Source: Paenibacillus sp. Soil750
Lineage (GTDB): Bacteria; Bacillota; Bacilli; Paenibacillales; NBRC-103111
Assembly: GCF_001428045.1 (NCBI RefSeq)
Contig: NZ_LMSD01000043.1
Span: 186,001-250,000, forward strand
Reading direction: 5' to 3'
DNA length: 64,000 nucleotides
Part shown: positions 44,001-52,176 of the stretch, piece after piece
Layout of the letters: each line of letters begins with the position of its first letter
How positions within the stretch are numbered: the stretch's first letter is position 1
Made by a program: the position numbers and the translations under genes
Notes under the pieces: model-generated
Databases searched by the model: none
The model's input: the letters and a program-made list of their open reading frames with translations, nothing else
Told to the model about the DNA's origin: nothing

Positions 44001-44677
44001 ATCATATCGTCATTTGGTATGTCGATGAGAACGGTCAAGCCATAGCTGTACCCAATGCGAAGTACGATGCTGTAGCACGTAGCGTTGTATTTACCACAAC
44101 ACATTTCAGCACATATGCTGTGGCTTACGTTAATCGTACGTTCGGCGATTTGGCTGGCTTCGCTTGGGCACAGAAAGCAGTGGAAGCACTAGCTTCCAAA
44201 GGTGTTACTACAGGTACATCATTGGATACATTTAGTCCGGAGCAAGAAGTATCTCGTGCGGATTATATCGTAATGTTGGTAAAAGCCTTAGGACTCACGG
44301 CGAATGCAGGGGATAGTTTTCAAGATGTGACAACTGCTGATTATTATTCTGAAGCGGTAGGTATTGCCAAAGCACTCGGTATTATCGAGGGCAGTGATGC
44401 CTACCATTTTAACCCAAAAGCAAATATAACGAGAGAAGATCTGATGGTTATTACGGCAAGAGCACTTCACCAAGCTCATCGATTGGATATGAGTAATGAG
44501 ACTAGCACCTTGGATACATTCTCGGACAACATGGACGTGTCGAGCTATGCGAAGGCAGCTATTGCAACGTTGCTCAAAACAGGCCTCGTTCAAGGCAATG
44601 GACAGGGAATTGCACCTAAAGCATACACAACTCGAGCAGAAGCGGCAGTTATTCTTTATCGGTTGTTTCATATTTAA
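41075..44677 (+). CDS. SLH-anchored GH53 endo-beta-1,4-galactanase with CBM61 and cohesin-like domain
   Basis: A surface enzyme of 1200 residues. Order: signal peptide about 1-28; GH53 catalytic domain about 50-405, with acid/base Glu190 (QIGNETNTG) and nucleophile Glu301 (VLVAENAYAY); Big_4 Ig-like about 412-490; CBM61-like galactan-binding module about 492-648; cohesin-like domain about 653-778 (APSRVTKGSNFSVNV, VIHYDSDAFEF); a beta-rich region; three SLH domains about 1020-1200. It cuts beta-1,4-galactan at the cell surface. The next gene encodes a dockerin protein in the same operon, so the cohesin could hold it. The promoter has element copy B and a cre site. Confidence 0.94.
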   Translation: MKKSLVIAMAAMLTSGILPTAIPTVLADSPAATTSSDIHINPIPGLSADFIKGADVSMLKQIEVSGGKFYDGGVEKEALQILKDHGVNWVRLRVWNNPVDANGIGLGGGNNDKARTIEIAKRAHELGLKVLLDFHYSDFWADPSKQTKPAAWEGLNSVQLQQALYTYTADVIQGLTDEGVMPEMVQIGNETNTGMVWPEGQTTGSGGYEGWANLIKQGVQAVRDHDPNNANALRTKIMIHLADGGNNELFRRNFDQLTLRQVDYDVIGFSYYPYWHGPLEDLRTNMVDISKRYGKEVLVAENAYAYTLNDGDNFSNNFGPSQEQLGGYKATVQGQAQEVHDVMNAVAQVPNQKGLGVFYWEPDWIPVKGAEWSSKAGEGNGWENQAMFDFNGHALPSLDVFNRVSASSSGELFVAEATAIHPEQIKVTVGSTPVLPSKVQVEFTDDSVRDLPVTWDVFEEDALQHPGTIQLQGTVTGVPLRATGTITVQGSTNLVSNPGFESGNNANWTITGGSNAIKVVSDSANAHDGSTYALHYSLPQDMPFSATQTITGLANGKYTLKAWSHGGGGESSMQLFAKDYGGAELSESIVNTGWLAWKHPILMNIEVTNNTADHGTEPNGTATIGIKAEGKSGNWGNLDDFEFYTDRTAETLSAPSRVTKGSNFSVNVGNGGLVDTIFAEDLVIHYDSDAFEFVSAQSASQAVQLLTTDAHTPGVVRLILGHLGGKSLNSNSVALTLRAKGETNAAEGVVEVASAGWGTAPAGGIITPASLGSVKIMLVTEDIEQVPSEPTNMPSTGAVQPNPVPTIELSLEGAASLKQTPALNDSHTAVASVSLEVWKQLVELAKTDANGNKKLSVILPKIAGANSYEQELPRAALQGSALNQLVEVITPQGTVSLPSNMLSSTSGKESDSISLTIGFLDPSQIPDALKSKIGSKPVIDLKMRAGAEVLHWNNPAAPVTVTIPYEPTGEELKNLDHIVIWYVDENGQAIAVPNAKYDAVARSVVFTTTHFSTYAVAYVNRTFGDLAGFAWAQKAVEALASKGVTTGTSLDTFSPEQEVSRADYIVMLVKALGLTANAGDSFQDVTTADYYSEAVGIAKALGIIEGSDAYHFNPKANITREDLMVITARALHQAHRLDMSNETSTLDTFSDNMDVSSYAKAAIATLLKTGLVQGNGQGIAPKAYTTRAEAAVILYRLFHI

Positions 44678-44700
44678 CTTAAAGGAGGAGGAGGTTTACT

Positions 44701-45696
44701 ATGATGCAAATGAAACAAATAGTTCAATCGGGTGTGCTAGCGGCTGCGTTATTGATTGGGTGTCTACCATTTGGTGGCCCCGCTCAGGCAGTAGCGGTAG
44801 TTCAATCAGCTCCCGTGAATCTAGCTTTGGACGGAGATTTCGAAGGCACGGATTCATCTCCATGGTTAATTGAAGGTGAACAGGCTTCGGCTGTCAGTAT
44901 CAAAAGTCAAGATAATCATACGTCTGGTGGGACACATTCTGCTGCCTACTGGTCAGCTTCGGCCTTTCATTTCAAGGTATCACAACGAATCGTAGGCTTA
45001 GAAGATGGGAGATATCTGCTGTCTGCTTATACACAGGGCGGCGGCGGGGAAGTGTCCTCCCGAATTTTCGCAACTGTTGACGGTGATAACCCCATTCAAA
45101 CCGACTTTATCAATACGGGCTATGCAGCTTGGAAAAATCCGCAGCTTACCCATATCAACGTCGTTGTAACGAACGGTATCTGCACGATTGGTTTTGAAGT
45201 GGCTGGGAAGGCTGACAATTGGGGATCCGTTGACGATATTAGATTCACGCGTATCGGTGACGTAGAAACGGCTCCTGTTTCCATGACTGTTCAACCGGTG
45301 CAAGCCACCTCGTGGTTACATGCTGCGCCGGAGCTGCCATCGGTGGTAAGAGCAGTTTATAACGATGATCATTCGTATCTGCAGGTGCCTGTTCAATGGG
45401 AGACGAATTCTGCAACGAATTATGATCATCTTGGTATGTATCAACTAACTGGCGCGATTCAGGGTTCGAATTCAACCGCACTCGCTACGATATCAGTCAG
45501 GATGAAGCCAGCCGATCTTAACGCAGACGGGATCGTGAATGTCGCAGACTTGGCGTTGGCTTACTACGATATGCAGGCAAGTGCGGGCTCAGCAGATTGG
45601 GAAAGAGCGAAAAAGGCTGATCTCAATAACGATGGCAAAGTCGATCTCGCCGATGTCCAGTACATCGCTGAACAGATGATTCAACCTGCTACTTGA
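44701..45696 (+). CDS. secreted CBM61-Big_4-dockerin protein without catalytic domain
   Basis: A protein of 331 residues. Signal peptide 1-32; CBM61-like module about 37-183, matching the galactanase module (NWGSVDDIRF against NWGNLDDFEF); Big_4 about 188-267; type I dockerin about 270-327 with two calcium loops, DLNADGIVNVADL (from Asp272) and DLNNDGKVDLADV (from Asp307). It lacks an enzyme domain. It starts 23 nt after the GH53 gene with a very strong AAAGGAGGAGGAGG site, so it is probably made in excess. It may dock onto the neighbouring cohesin to add galactan binding to the surface complex. Confidence 0.92.
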   Translation: MMQMKQIVQSGVLAAALLIGCLPFGGPAQAVAVVQSAPVNLALDGDFEGTDSSPWLIEGEQASAVSIKSQDNHTSGGTHSAAYWSASAFHFKVSQRIVGLEDGRYLLSAYTQGGGGEVSSRIFATVDGDNPIQTDFINTGYAAWKNPQLTHINVVVTNGICTIGFEVAGKADNWGSVDDIRFTRIGDVETAPVSMTVQPVQATSWLHAAPELPSVVRAVYNDDHSYLQVPVQWETNSATNYDHLGMYQLTGAIQGSNSTALATISVRMKPADLNADGIVNVADLALAYYDMQASAGSADWERAKKADLNNDGKVDLADVQYIAEQMIQPAT

Positions 45697-45702
45697 AAAA
45701 TG

Positions 45703-45755
45703 ACAGGCAATCGATAAATTAGTGGGTATAAATTGGGACAGGAAGTTGATAGAAT
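45703..45755 (+). promoter_or_regulatory. regulated promoter, shared element copy C (GH42 gene)
   Basis: ACAGGCAATCGATA starts at 45703 and GGGTATA ends at 45730. TAGAAT (45750-45755) follows after 19 bp. It is the most divergent of the three copies, but its geometry is the same. Confidence 0.78.
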
Positions 45756-45798
45756 GGGGTCATATTTCTTCTTAAAATGAATCCATGAGGTGATCCGT

Positions 45799-47865
45799 TT
45801 GTCTTCTACATTTCCACCTATTAGCCCGAAATTGCCGGTTTTCATGCACGGCGCTGATTATAATCCTGATCAATGGCAGCACGATCCGCAAGTCTTAGAA
45901 GAAGACATCCGCATGATGAAGCTAGCGAAATGTAATGTGATGGCCATCGGCATCTTCGCATGGTCAGCGCTTGAACCCGTCGAAGGCACGTATACCTTCG
46001 AGTGGTTAGATCGCGTGCTGGATACCTTTGCCGCGAACGGGATCTATGCTTGGCTTGCGACACCAAGCGGCGCAAGGCCTGCCTGGATGGCGGAGCAGTA
46101 CCCGGAGGTACTGCGTGTTGGTGCGAATCGTGTGCGCAATTTATTCGGCGCGCGTCACAATCATTGCTTCACATCCCCAGTGTACAGGGAGAAGGTAACA
46201 ATGATGAACAGTCGGTTGGCAGAGCGCTACGCGCAGCATCCGGCCGTCGTGGGTTGGCATATCTCCAATGAATACGGTGGGGAGTGTCATTGTTCGTATT
46301 GCCAGGAAGCTTTCCGCGGCTGGTTACAAAAGAAATATGGCACGCTAGATGCATTAAATATGGCGTGGTGGACATCATTTTGGAGCCATACGTATACGAG
46401 CTGGTCTCAGATTGAATCTCCTGCTCCGCACGGTGAAAACTTAGTTCATGGCATGAACTTGGACTGGAAACGTTTTGTGACGGATCAAACTGTTGATTTC
46501 TGCCGTCATGAAATTGCCCCATTGAAAGCTGTGAACGCGCAATTGCCTGTTACAACGAATCTGATGGATGCGTTCGAAGGGCTTAACTACTGGAAATTCG
46601 CGGATGTGCTTGATGTTATTTCATGGGATGCGTACCCGACATGGCATGATGCGAAAGATCAACATAACTTGGCTGCTTGGTTCGCTCTTAATCATGACCT
46701 GTTCCGCTCGCTGAAGGGTGGACAGCCGTTCTTATTGATGGAAAGCACACCGAGCTTAACGAATTGGCAGGCAGTTTCCAAATTGAAGAAGCCTGGTATG
46801 CATTTGTTATCTTCTTTGCAGGCAGTCGCGCATGGCTCTGATTCCGTTCAATACTTCCAATGGCGGAAGAGTCGCGGTGCTAGTGAGAAACTGCACGGTG
46901 CGGTTATTGATCATGTCGGACATGAACATACGCGTGTATTTCGTGATGTAGCTGAGCTAGGCTGTGCCTTAGAGAAGCTCTCTGAAGTGATTGGGACTTC
47001 AGTTCCGGCGGAAACAGCTTTGATATTTGACTGGGAAAATCGGTGGGCAGTTAAGAATTCGCAAGGACCTCGTAATATGGGAATCAAATATGAAGAGACC
47101 GTGCTTAGTCACTATCGCGCTTTCTGGGATAGCGGCATTCCCGTCGACGTCATCGATATGGATGTTGATTTCAGTAAATACAAGCTAATCGTGGCGCCGA
47201 TGCTATATTTGGTTCGACCTGGTGTTGGGGAGCGCATCGAGCAATTTGTTGCGGATGGCGGTACGTTCGTAACCACGTATTGGTCAGGAATCGTTGATGA
47301 AAATGACCTCTGTTTCCAAGGTGGCTTCCCAGGACCGCTTCGTAAAACGCTCGGGCTTTGGTCGGAGGAAATCGATGCACTTTATGATCATGAGAAAAAC
47401 CGTTTGATCTTTACGGAGGGGAATGGACTTGACTTAGAAGGCGAGTACGAGTCCCATGAGCTCTGTGAGCTCATTCATACCGAGGGAGCAGAGACACTGG
47501 CTGTCTACGGAGATGATTTTTATGCAGGTCGTCCAGCGTTGACCGTGAACTCATTTGGTCATGGTAAAGCGTATTATATCGCGACGAGAACAGATACTGA
47601 GCTTTTGAAACTTTTGTATAAGCAAGTAGTTGAGCAGGCGGGAGTTAAGGCTGTGTTACAAATGGAGTTACCTCCTGAAGTAACTGCACAAGTTAGGACG
47701 AATGGGGAATATGACTATGTTTTCCTGATGAATTTCGCTCAGCAGACGCAGACGGTCGAGTTAGATGGGGATACGTATTGGGATATGCTTTTGCAGGAAA
47801 CGTGGGAAGCGAAGAGTGTGCAACTTGAGCCTTATGGCGTTCGTGTTATAAGAAGATCCAAGTAG
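45799..47865 (+). CDS. GH42 beta-galactosidase
   Basis: An intracellular protein of 688 residues with no signal peptide. The acid/base Glu158 is in HISNEYGGECHC and the nucleophile Glu315 in FLLMESTPS. Cys123, Cys163, Cys165 and Cys168 correspond to the structural zinc site of GH42 enzymes. The trimerisation and beta domains follow. It hydrolyses galacto-oligosaccharides imported by the ABC system. The start is TTG 45799, 5 nt after GAGGTGA; GTG 45790 overlaps that site. Its own promoter carries element copy C. Confidence 0.94.
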   Translation: MSSTFPPISPKLPVFMHGADYNPDQWQHDPQVLEEDIRMMKLAKCNVMAIGIFAWSALEPVEGTYTFEWLDRVLDTFAANGIYAWLATPSGARPAWMAEQYPEVLRVGANRVRNLFGARHNHCFTSPVYREKVTMMNSRLAERYAQHPAVVGWHISNEYGGECHCSYCQEAFRGWLQKKYGTLDALNMAWWTSFWSHTYTSWSQIESPAPHGENLVHGMNLDWKRFVTDQTVDFCRHEIAPLKAVNAQLPVTTNLMDAFEGLNYWKFADVLDVISWDAYPTWHDAKDQHNLAAWFALNHDLFRSLKGGQPFLLMESTPSLTNWQAVSKLKKPGMHLLSSLQAVAHGSDSVQYFQWRKSRGASEKLHGAVIDHVGHEHTRVFRDVAELGCALEKLSEVIGTSVPAETALIFDWENRWAVKNSQGPRNMGIKYEETVLSHYRAFWDSGIPVDVIDMDVDFSKYKLIVAPMLYLVRPGVGERIEQFVADGGTFVTTYWSGIVDENDLCFQGGFPGPLRKTLGLWSEEIDALYDHEKNRLIFTEGNGLDLEGEYESHELCELIHTEGAETLAVYGDDFYAGRPALTVNSFGHGKAYYIATRTDTELLKLLYKQVVEQAGVKAVLQMELPPEVTAQVRTNGEYDYVFLMNFAQQTQTVELDGDTYWDMLLQETWEAKSVQLEPYGVRVIRRSK

Positions 47866-47888
47866 AGATCATCACATAGGTGAGCAGC

Positions 47889-47921
47889 AAGCTGAATTGG
47901 GGAAACCTGATTCAGCTTTTA
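47889..47921 (+). terminator. terminator of the GH42 gene
   Basis: A 9-bp stem AAGCTGAAT/ATTCAGCTT (47889-47897 with 47910-47918), then a T-rich tail. Confidence 0.8.
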
Positions 47922-48042
47922 TTCCATTTAATAGATAACATAATATAAGTTATGTAAACAAATGTGCAATGGAAGGAATTCACTAACTCTTATGGGATAA
48001 TATACGGGCAATTATGTTACCCTACGCTTTTGATGAATTATT

Positions 48043-48078
48043 CCAAAAAAGCTGATTTAGAGAACCCTAAATCAGCTT
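48043..48078 (-). terminator. terminator of the FMN reductase gene
   Basis: A perfect 12-bp stem AAGCTGATTTAG/CTAAATCAGCTT (48049-48060 with 48067-48078). On the minus strand it ends in a run of six T. Confidence 0.88.
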
Positions 48079-48110
48079 GTTATCACATGCATGTAGATAT
48101 AAAGTAGGAA

Positions 48111-48668
48111 TTAACGCAATGTTTTCAATGCGCCACTCCAAGCAATGACTTGATCAAACATGGTGTTCGCAGCGGTCTCCTGACGCGGATTGGGCTTGAG
48201 CACCGTGAAATTCTCAAAATCAGTAAAGAGGGACAAAGTTACCTGTGCACGTACACTAGCTATATGCAACTCACTCAAGATGAGTCTTAGGTTCTCCGCT
48301 GCACGCGCTCCACCTGTACCTCCACCATAGCTGACGATCCCAGCGGCTTTATCTTTCCATTCATTGAATAGGAAATCTAGCGCATTCTTCAGCGCCGCGG
48401 GTACGGCATGATTATACTCTGGTGTCACGAAGATATAACCATCGTAACCTTGAATTGCATTCGACCAAGCAATGGTATGTTCTTTCGTATATTTCATCAT
48501 CATAGGTGGATGAGGTTCGTCATAAAGTGGCAAATTAAAATCTGCCAGATCGACGATCTCGAATAATGCATCGGTGCGTTTACTTGCAACTTCATGTACC
48601 CACTGAGCGACGACTTCGCCTCTACGTCCTGGGCGAGTGCTGCCGAGAATAATTCCGATTTTCAACAT
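48111..48668 (-). CDS. NADPH-dependent FMN reductase / azoreductase-like flavoprotein
   Basis: A flavodoxin-fold protein of 185 residues. GSTRPGRRGEVVAQWV near the N-terminus binds the FMN phosphate, and FVTPEYNHAVPAALKNALDF is the family signature. SYGGGTGGARAAENL is the third FMN contact. It reduces FMN, quinones or azo compounds with NADPH. The start at ATG 48668 follows GGAGG with 8 nt spacing; ATG 48683 overlaps that site. It is monocistronic. A 15-bp sequence upstream of it recurs beyond its 3' end. Confidence 0.93.
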   Translation of the reverse strand: MLKIGIILGSTRPGRRGEVVAQWVHEVASKRTDALFEIVDLADFNLPLYDEPHPPMMMKYTKEHTIAWSNAIQGYDGYIFVTPEYNHAVPAALKNALDFLFNEWKDKAAGIVSYGGGTGGARAAENLRLILSELHIASVRAQVTLSLFTDFENFTVLKPNPRQETAANTMFDQVIAWSGALKTLR

Positions 48669-48790
48669 CGTTATGGCCTCCAAAAGATAAAGTATTTACA
48701 AGTAGCATAACGGTTGAATGGAATCTTGTGCAATTGAAAATACAGTTATAACAAATGTTTCCCGTAAGAGATCAATAAGAAGTGATATTT

Positions 48791-48816
48791 GTTTACATAA
48801 TATAAGTTAAGTTTAC
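48791..48816. repeat. recurring AT-rich motif upstream of the FMN reductase gene
   Basis: ACATAATATAAGTTA at 48795-48809 occurs identically at 47938-47952, on the other side of the FMN reductase gene. Both copies have flanking GTAAAC or GTTTAC and partial dyad symmetry. It is possibly a regulator site or a remnant of a duplicated flank. Confidence 0.5.
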
Positions 48817-48974
48817 TTTTATTCTAGAAGTGACATTTTCGCATCATAAATAACAGATACTTTTTGAAATTTGTATGAACATGAAAGAGGATGTATATGA
48901 TTTATCATACAAGTTCCTATATAATTTAGTAAAAGATATTTAGAATAGACAAAAGAAGGGTGGTCGCTTTTCTT

Positions 48975-49193
48975 ATGAATACATCCATTTACTTTGTGAT
49001 ATTTTCCGTTATTTTATTATTTGGCTTATTGTCGACATTCATCATCGGTTTTTCTCGTAAAAATCGTGAAGGGGATCAATCCTATTTTCAGAAAACAGGC
49101 ACGAAGTGGGTAAGGCTTACTTCTCTCTACGTCATCTCGATTGCAGCAGGCTTATTAGCGTTGCTAGCCTTTATTCGATATACAATTGAATAA
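48975..49193 (+). CDS. small two-helix membrane protein
   Basis: A protein of 72 residues from ATG 48975, with two hydrophobic helices (about residues 5-25 and 50-68) and a basic loop between them (GFSRKNREGDQSYFQKTG). It is not recognised. GTG 48960 is in frame but lies on top of the purine-rich AGAAGGGTGG. A strong hairpin follows directly, which supports a real short gene. Function unknown. Confidence 0.7.
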   Translation: MNTSIYFVIFSVILLFGLLSTFIIGFSRKNREGDQSYFQKTGTKWVRLTSLYVISIAAGLLALLAFIRYTIE

Positions 49194-49204
49194 ACGCAAA
49201 TAAA

Positions 49205-49240
49205 CAAAAAAATCTCCATTGGTAGGAGATTTTTTTGTTT
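49205..49240. terminator. bidirectional terminator
   Basis: The stem AAAAAAATCTCC/GGAGATTTTTTT has A/T tails on both sides and ends both the small membrane gene (+) and the gene at 49269 (-). Confidence 0.88.
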
Positions 49241-49268
49241 TGACGCAGTATTGGGAGGAAGTTAGGAT

Positions 49269-49748
49269 TCAAGCTGGCATCATTGGAAACGTGTTGATTT
49301 TGATAAAGTGAATCTGCAACGATCCGAAAAATGCTTTCCCTTGATTGTAATGGAGCTCACATTTGTACCCGTACTCATTAGCAATGGCTTGTAAGGATTT
49401 GAAACCTGGGAGCGATTTAACCATAGTCGTGATTTGCTTCGTGATATGATTGGGTAGTTTCATAACCATCGTGGATGCATGAATACCATCAACAACGGAG
49501 ATAAAACTGGGGAACTCGGGTTTCTTGAAAAGTCCAAGGTGGATATGATCCTCAGCAATTTGTAAGATCTCTTTATTCAAACGATTGAGATTTAAGGTCA
49601 TGTTTTTATAAAAGTAGATGCCAAATCCAATTTTGTTCGTCAATGGATTTAAGCGTTTTTTCCATTTATGCACATTCGCTTCCCAATAAGACTCCAGTTG
49701 TTCGCTAATTCTAGTCCAGTTTAATCGTGATGTGAGAAAATTTTTCAT
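49269..49748 (-). CDS. hypothetical protein
   Basis: A basic protein of 159 residues that I do not recognise. Helical N-terminus rich in Trp and Lys (SYWEANVHKWKKRLN), mixed alpha/beta centre, and C-terminal strands (SLQIHFIKINTF). No signal peptide, membrane helix or metal motif. AAGGAG lies 7 nt before the ATG, and a terminator follows, so it is likely a true gene. It lies between a small membrane protein gene and a LysR gene with no obvious link to either. Confidence 0.65.
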   Translation of the reverse strand: MKNFLTSRLNWTRISEQLESYWEANVHKWKKRLNPLTNKIGFGIYFYKNMTLNLNRLNKEILQIAEDHIHLGLFKKPEFPSFISVVDGIHASTMVMKLPNHITKQITTMVKSLPGFKSLQAIANEYGYKCELHYNQGKAFFGSLQIHFIKINTFPMMPA

Positions 49749-49826
49749 TCATGTACTCCTTAAACAGTTAAATTTCTTTCTTAAATATAGACGTATTAAT
49801 AAGGAATATCGTTCATTTACGTCCAA

Positions 49827-50705
49827 CTACATATGCAGAATCTTGACAAATCCTTCGGCGGCTACGGATAATTTCATATCCCGACGAACAGCTAACCCGA
49901 TGCTGCGCGGTGGTAGTGGTTCCTCCAAGGTGAGCTCAAAGAGAGTGCCTGATCGAAGCTCATCCTGTACAAATGATCGGCTTATGAAGGCAACCCCGTA
50001 ACCTAGTCTCGCGAACTCCGCTAAAAGATCAATATTTCCTAATTCAATATCTGGATTCACCGCGAATCCTTGTGCTGCAAACCATTTTTCTATAGACACT
50101 CTAGTACTGCTCCCTGGCGATAAGAAGATAAGAGGTAGCTCCGCGAGTTCCTTCGTAGAGATGGAACGGTTCGTCCATTCTCGGAAATCTTCCCCAACCA
50201 CGAAACAATCCTCCAACGTCGCTAACGTGTGAATCGTTAAATCCGAATCTTCGATTGGTAAATGAACGATGGCACAGTCAATATCACCTTCCTTTAAACG
50301 CTTCGTAATCTCGCCTGTTTTTCCATGTGATAACCGAATCCGTATTCCAGGATATTGCTTATGATACGCATTCAACTGTGGTAACAGAAGGTGCTTAATC
50401 AACGAATCACTTGCCCCGATCCGAATCTCACCTTGATGTAATTGCTTCAGATTGAGCAGATGCTTCTTTCCCGAATCCAGCATAGCAAAGGATTGTTCCA
50501 CATAGTCAAAGAGCGTACGTCCTTCTTCTGTGAGCTCAACACCTTTCGATAGACGATGAAATAATTTAAGCCCAACCGCCTCTTCCATTTGCTTAATGGC
50601 ATAGCTCACGGACGGTTGCGTTATATGAAGTTCTTGCGCAGCTTTCGTTAAATTCCGGCATTTGGCCGTATGTAAAAAAATACGATACCATTCTAAATTG
50701 ATCAT
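49827..50705 (-). CDS. LysR family regulator divergent from aroA-aroC
   Basis: A protein of 292 residues. The N-terminal winged helix-turn-helix includes LTKAAQELHITQPSVSYAIK, and the periplasmic-binding-like effector domain spans about 90-290. It is divergently placed 105 bp from the aroA start, the classic arrangement in which a LysR protein controls its neighbour, so shikimate-pathway intermediates or aromatic compounds could be effectors. This is inference from position only. Confidence 0.93.
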   Translation of the reverse strand: MINLEWYRIFLHTAKCRNLTKAAQELHITQPSVSYAIKQMEEAVGLKLFHRLSKGVELTEEGRTLFDYVEQSFAMLDSGKKHLLNLKQLHQGEIRIGASDSLIKHLLLPQLNAYHKQYPGIRIRLSHGKTGEITKRLKEGDIDCAIVHLPIEDSDLTIHTLATLEDCFVVGEDFREWTNRSISTKELAELPLIFLSPGSSTRVSIEKWFAAQGFAVNPDIELGNIDLLAEFARLGYGVAFISRSFVQDELRSGTLFELTLEEPLPPRSIGLAVRRDMKLSVAAEGFVKILHM

Positions 50706-50810
50706 TTGATATAGATCACCTCTATGACAAGTTGTATATATTCTAATTTCATTTATTTCATATAACTCATTATAATTGGCTTATAGCAAAAACACAAAGA
50801 GGTGGCGAAT

Positions 50811-52157
50811 ATGGCGATACATCAACCAGATTGGGAAGCGCGTTCTCCGTGGACGACGAATAAGGGGATTTCGGAAGTACGTATTAGTCCTCCTAAATCG
50901 ATCGTGTCAGGAACCATCCGAGTACCGGGGAGTAAAAGTCTAACAAACCGAGCGTTACTGATTGCCGCACTAGCTGAAGGGAAATCACAGTTAAATGGCA
51001 TTTTGAAAAGCGATGATTCGTACTGGTGTATACAAGCATTAACCAAATTAGGAGTGTCAGTCATCATCGATGGAGAAACGGCTAATGTGGATGGCTGCGG
51101 GGGAAATTGGCCAAATTCATCTGGAGAGCTATACATGGGGGCAGCTGGTACGGTTGCACGGTTCTTGCCAGCAGCATTGGCTATCGGGCGAGGGAAATGG
51201 ACGATAAAAGGGAGTAAACGATTAAGTGAGCGGCCACTTGCACCATTAATTTCGGCACTTTCAGCGCAAGGAGCTTCGTTCAATTATTTGGAGGCTGAAC
51301 ATCGATTGCCTTACGAATTGAATGCTGCTGGACTCAAAGGTGGAATCGTGAAGCTACCTGGATCAATGTCCAGCCAATTTATAAGTGGAGTTTTATTAGC
51401 AGCTCCCTATACACAAGCCCCATTAACCATCCAGATCGAAGGTGAAATTGTGCAACGAGATTATGTACAACTGACTATGGATATGATGAGTGCTTTTGGT
51501 ATCAAACCGCAGGTTTCTGAGGACGTACAATCGATTAAGGTTCCTTCAGGGACCTATCAAGCGCAGACATTGCAACTTGAGTCAGATGTCTCTACCTGTT
51601 GTTATTTCTGGGCCCTCGCTGCATTAACATCAGGCTGTGTACGGATTGAAGGTATTGACGCATGGAGCACGAGTCAGCCTGATATAGAAATGTTAGATGT
51701 ACTGGAGCGTATGGGGTGCAACGTTCAACGCGGCGAGAACTTTGTTGAAGTTCAGGGCACAAAGCAGCTCAAAGGTGGTTTTACGCTGAGTATGAAGAAA
51801 TGGTCTGATCAGACGTTGACGATAGCTGCTATGGCTCCTTTTGCGGATGGACCTATTACGCTTACCGATGCGGCTCATATTCGACATCATGAATGCGATC
51901 GTATTGCTGCAATGTGTAGTGAACTCGGCAAGCTTGGCATCCGTGTTGAGGAACATGAGGATGGTTTAACGATCTATCCTGGGCTACCGTTGGCTGCTTT
52001 GGTAGATTCGCATGACGATCATCGTATGGCGATGGCATTGTCTTTAATCGGCCTAAGGGTTGAAAATATCCGTATTGCCGATCCAGGGTGTGTATCCAAG
52101 ACATGTCCAGGTTATTTTGAACAATTGACTACGTTAGGTGTAGAAGTTACTTACTAA
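50811..52157 (+). CDS. aroA: 3-phosphoshikimate 1-carboxyvinyltransferase (EPSP synthase), divergent type
   Basis: A protein of 448 residues that joins PEP and shikimate-3-phosphate. PGSKSLTNRALL, SSQFISGVLL, DDHRMAMALSL and the C-terminal SKTCPGYFEQL are family motifs. Two key regions are unusual: GAAGTVARFLPA replaces the common GNAGTAMRPLTA, and HHECDRIAAM replaces the KESDRI type. The Pro of the first motif, which shapes the glyphosate/PEP site, is Phe here. The start at ATG 50811 follows AGAGGTGG; GTG 50802 overlaps it. It pairs with aroC 19 nt downstream and is probably an accessory copy controlled by the divergent LysR. Confidence 0.92.
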   Translation: MAIHQPDWEARSPWTTNKGISEVRISPPKSIVSGTIRVPGSKSLTNRALLIAALAEGKSQLNGILKSDDSYWCIQALTKLGVSVIIDGETANVDGCGGNWPNSSGELYMGAAGTVARFLPAALAIGRGKWTIKGSKRLSERPLAPLISALSAQGASFNYLEAEHRLPYELNAAGLKGGIVKLPGSMSSQFISGVLLAAPYTQAPLTIQIEGEIVQRDYVQLTMDMMSAFGIKPQVSEDVQSIKVPSGTYQAQTLQLESDVSTCCYFWALAALTSGCVRIEGIDAWSTSQPDIEMLDVLERMGCNVQRGENFVEVQGTKQLKGGFTLSMKKWSDQTLTIAAMAPFADGPITLTDAAHIRHHECDRIAAMCSELGKLGIRVEEHEDGLTIYPGLPLAALVDSHDDHRMAMALSLIGLRVENIRIADPGCVSKTCPGYFEQLTTLGVEVTY

Positions 52158-52176
52158 TTAGGAGGCTTACAATCAT

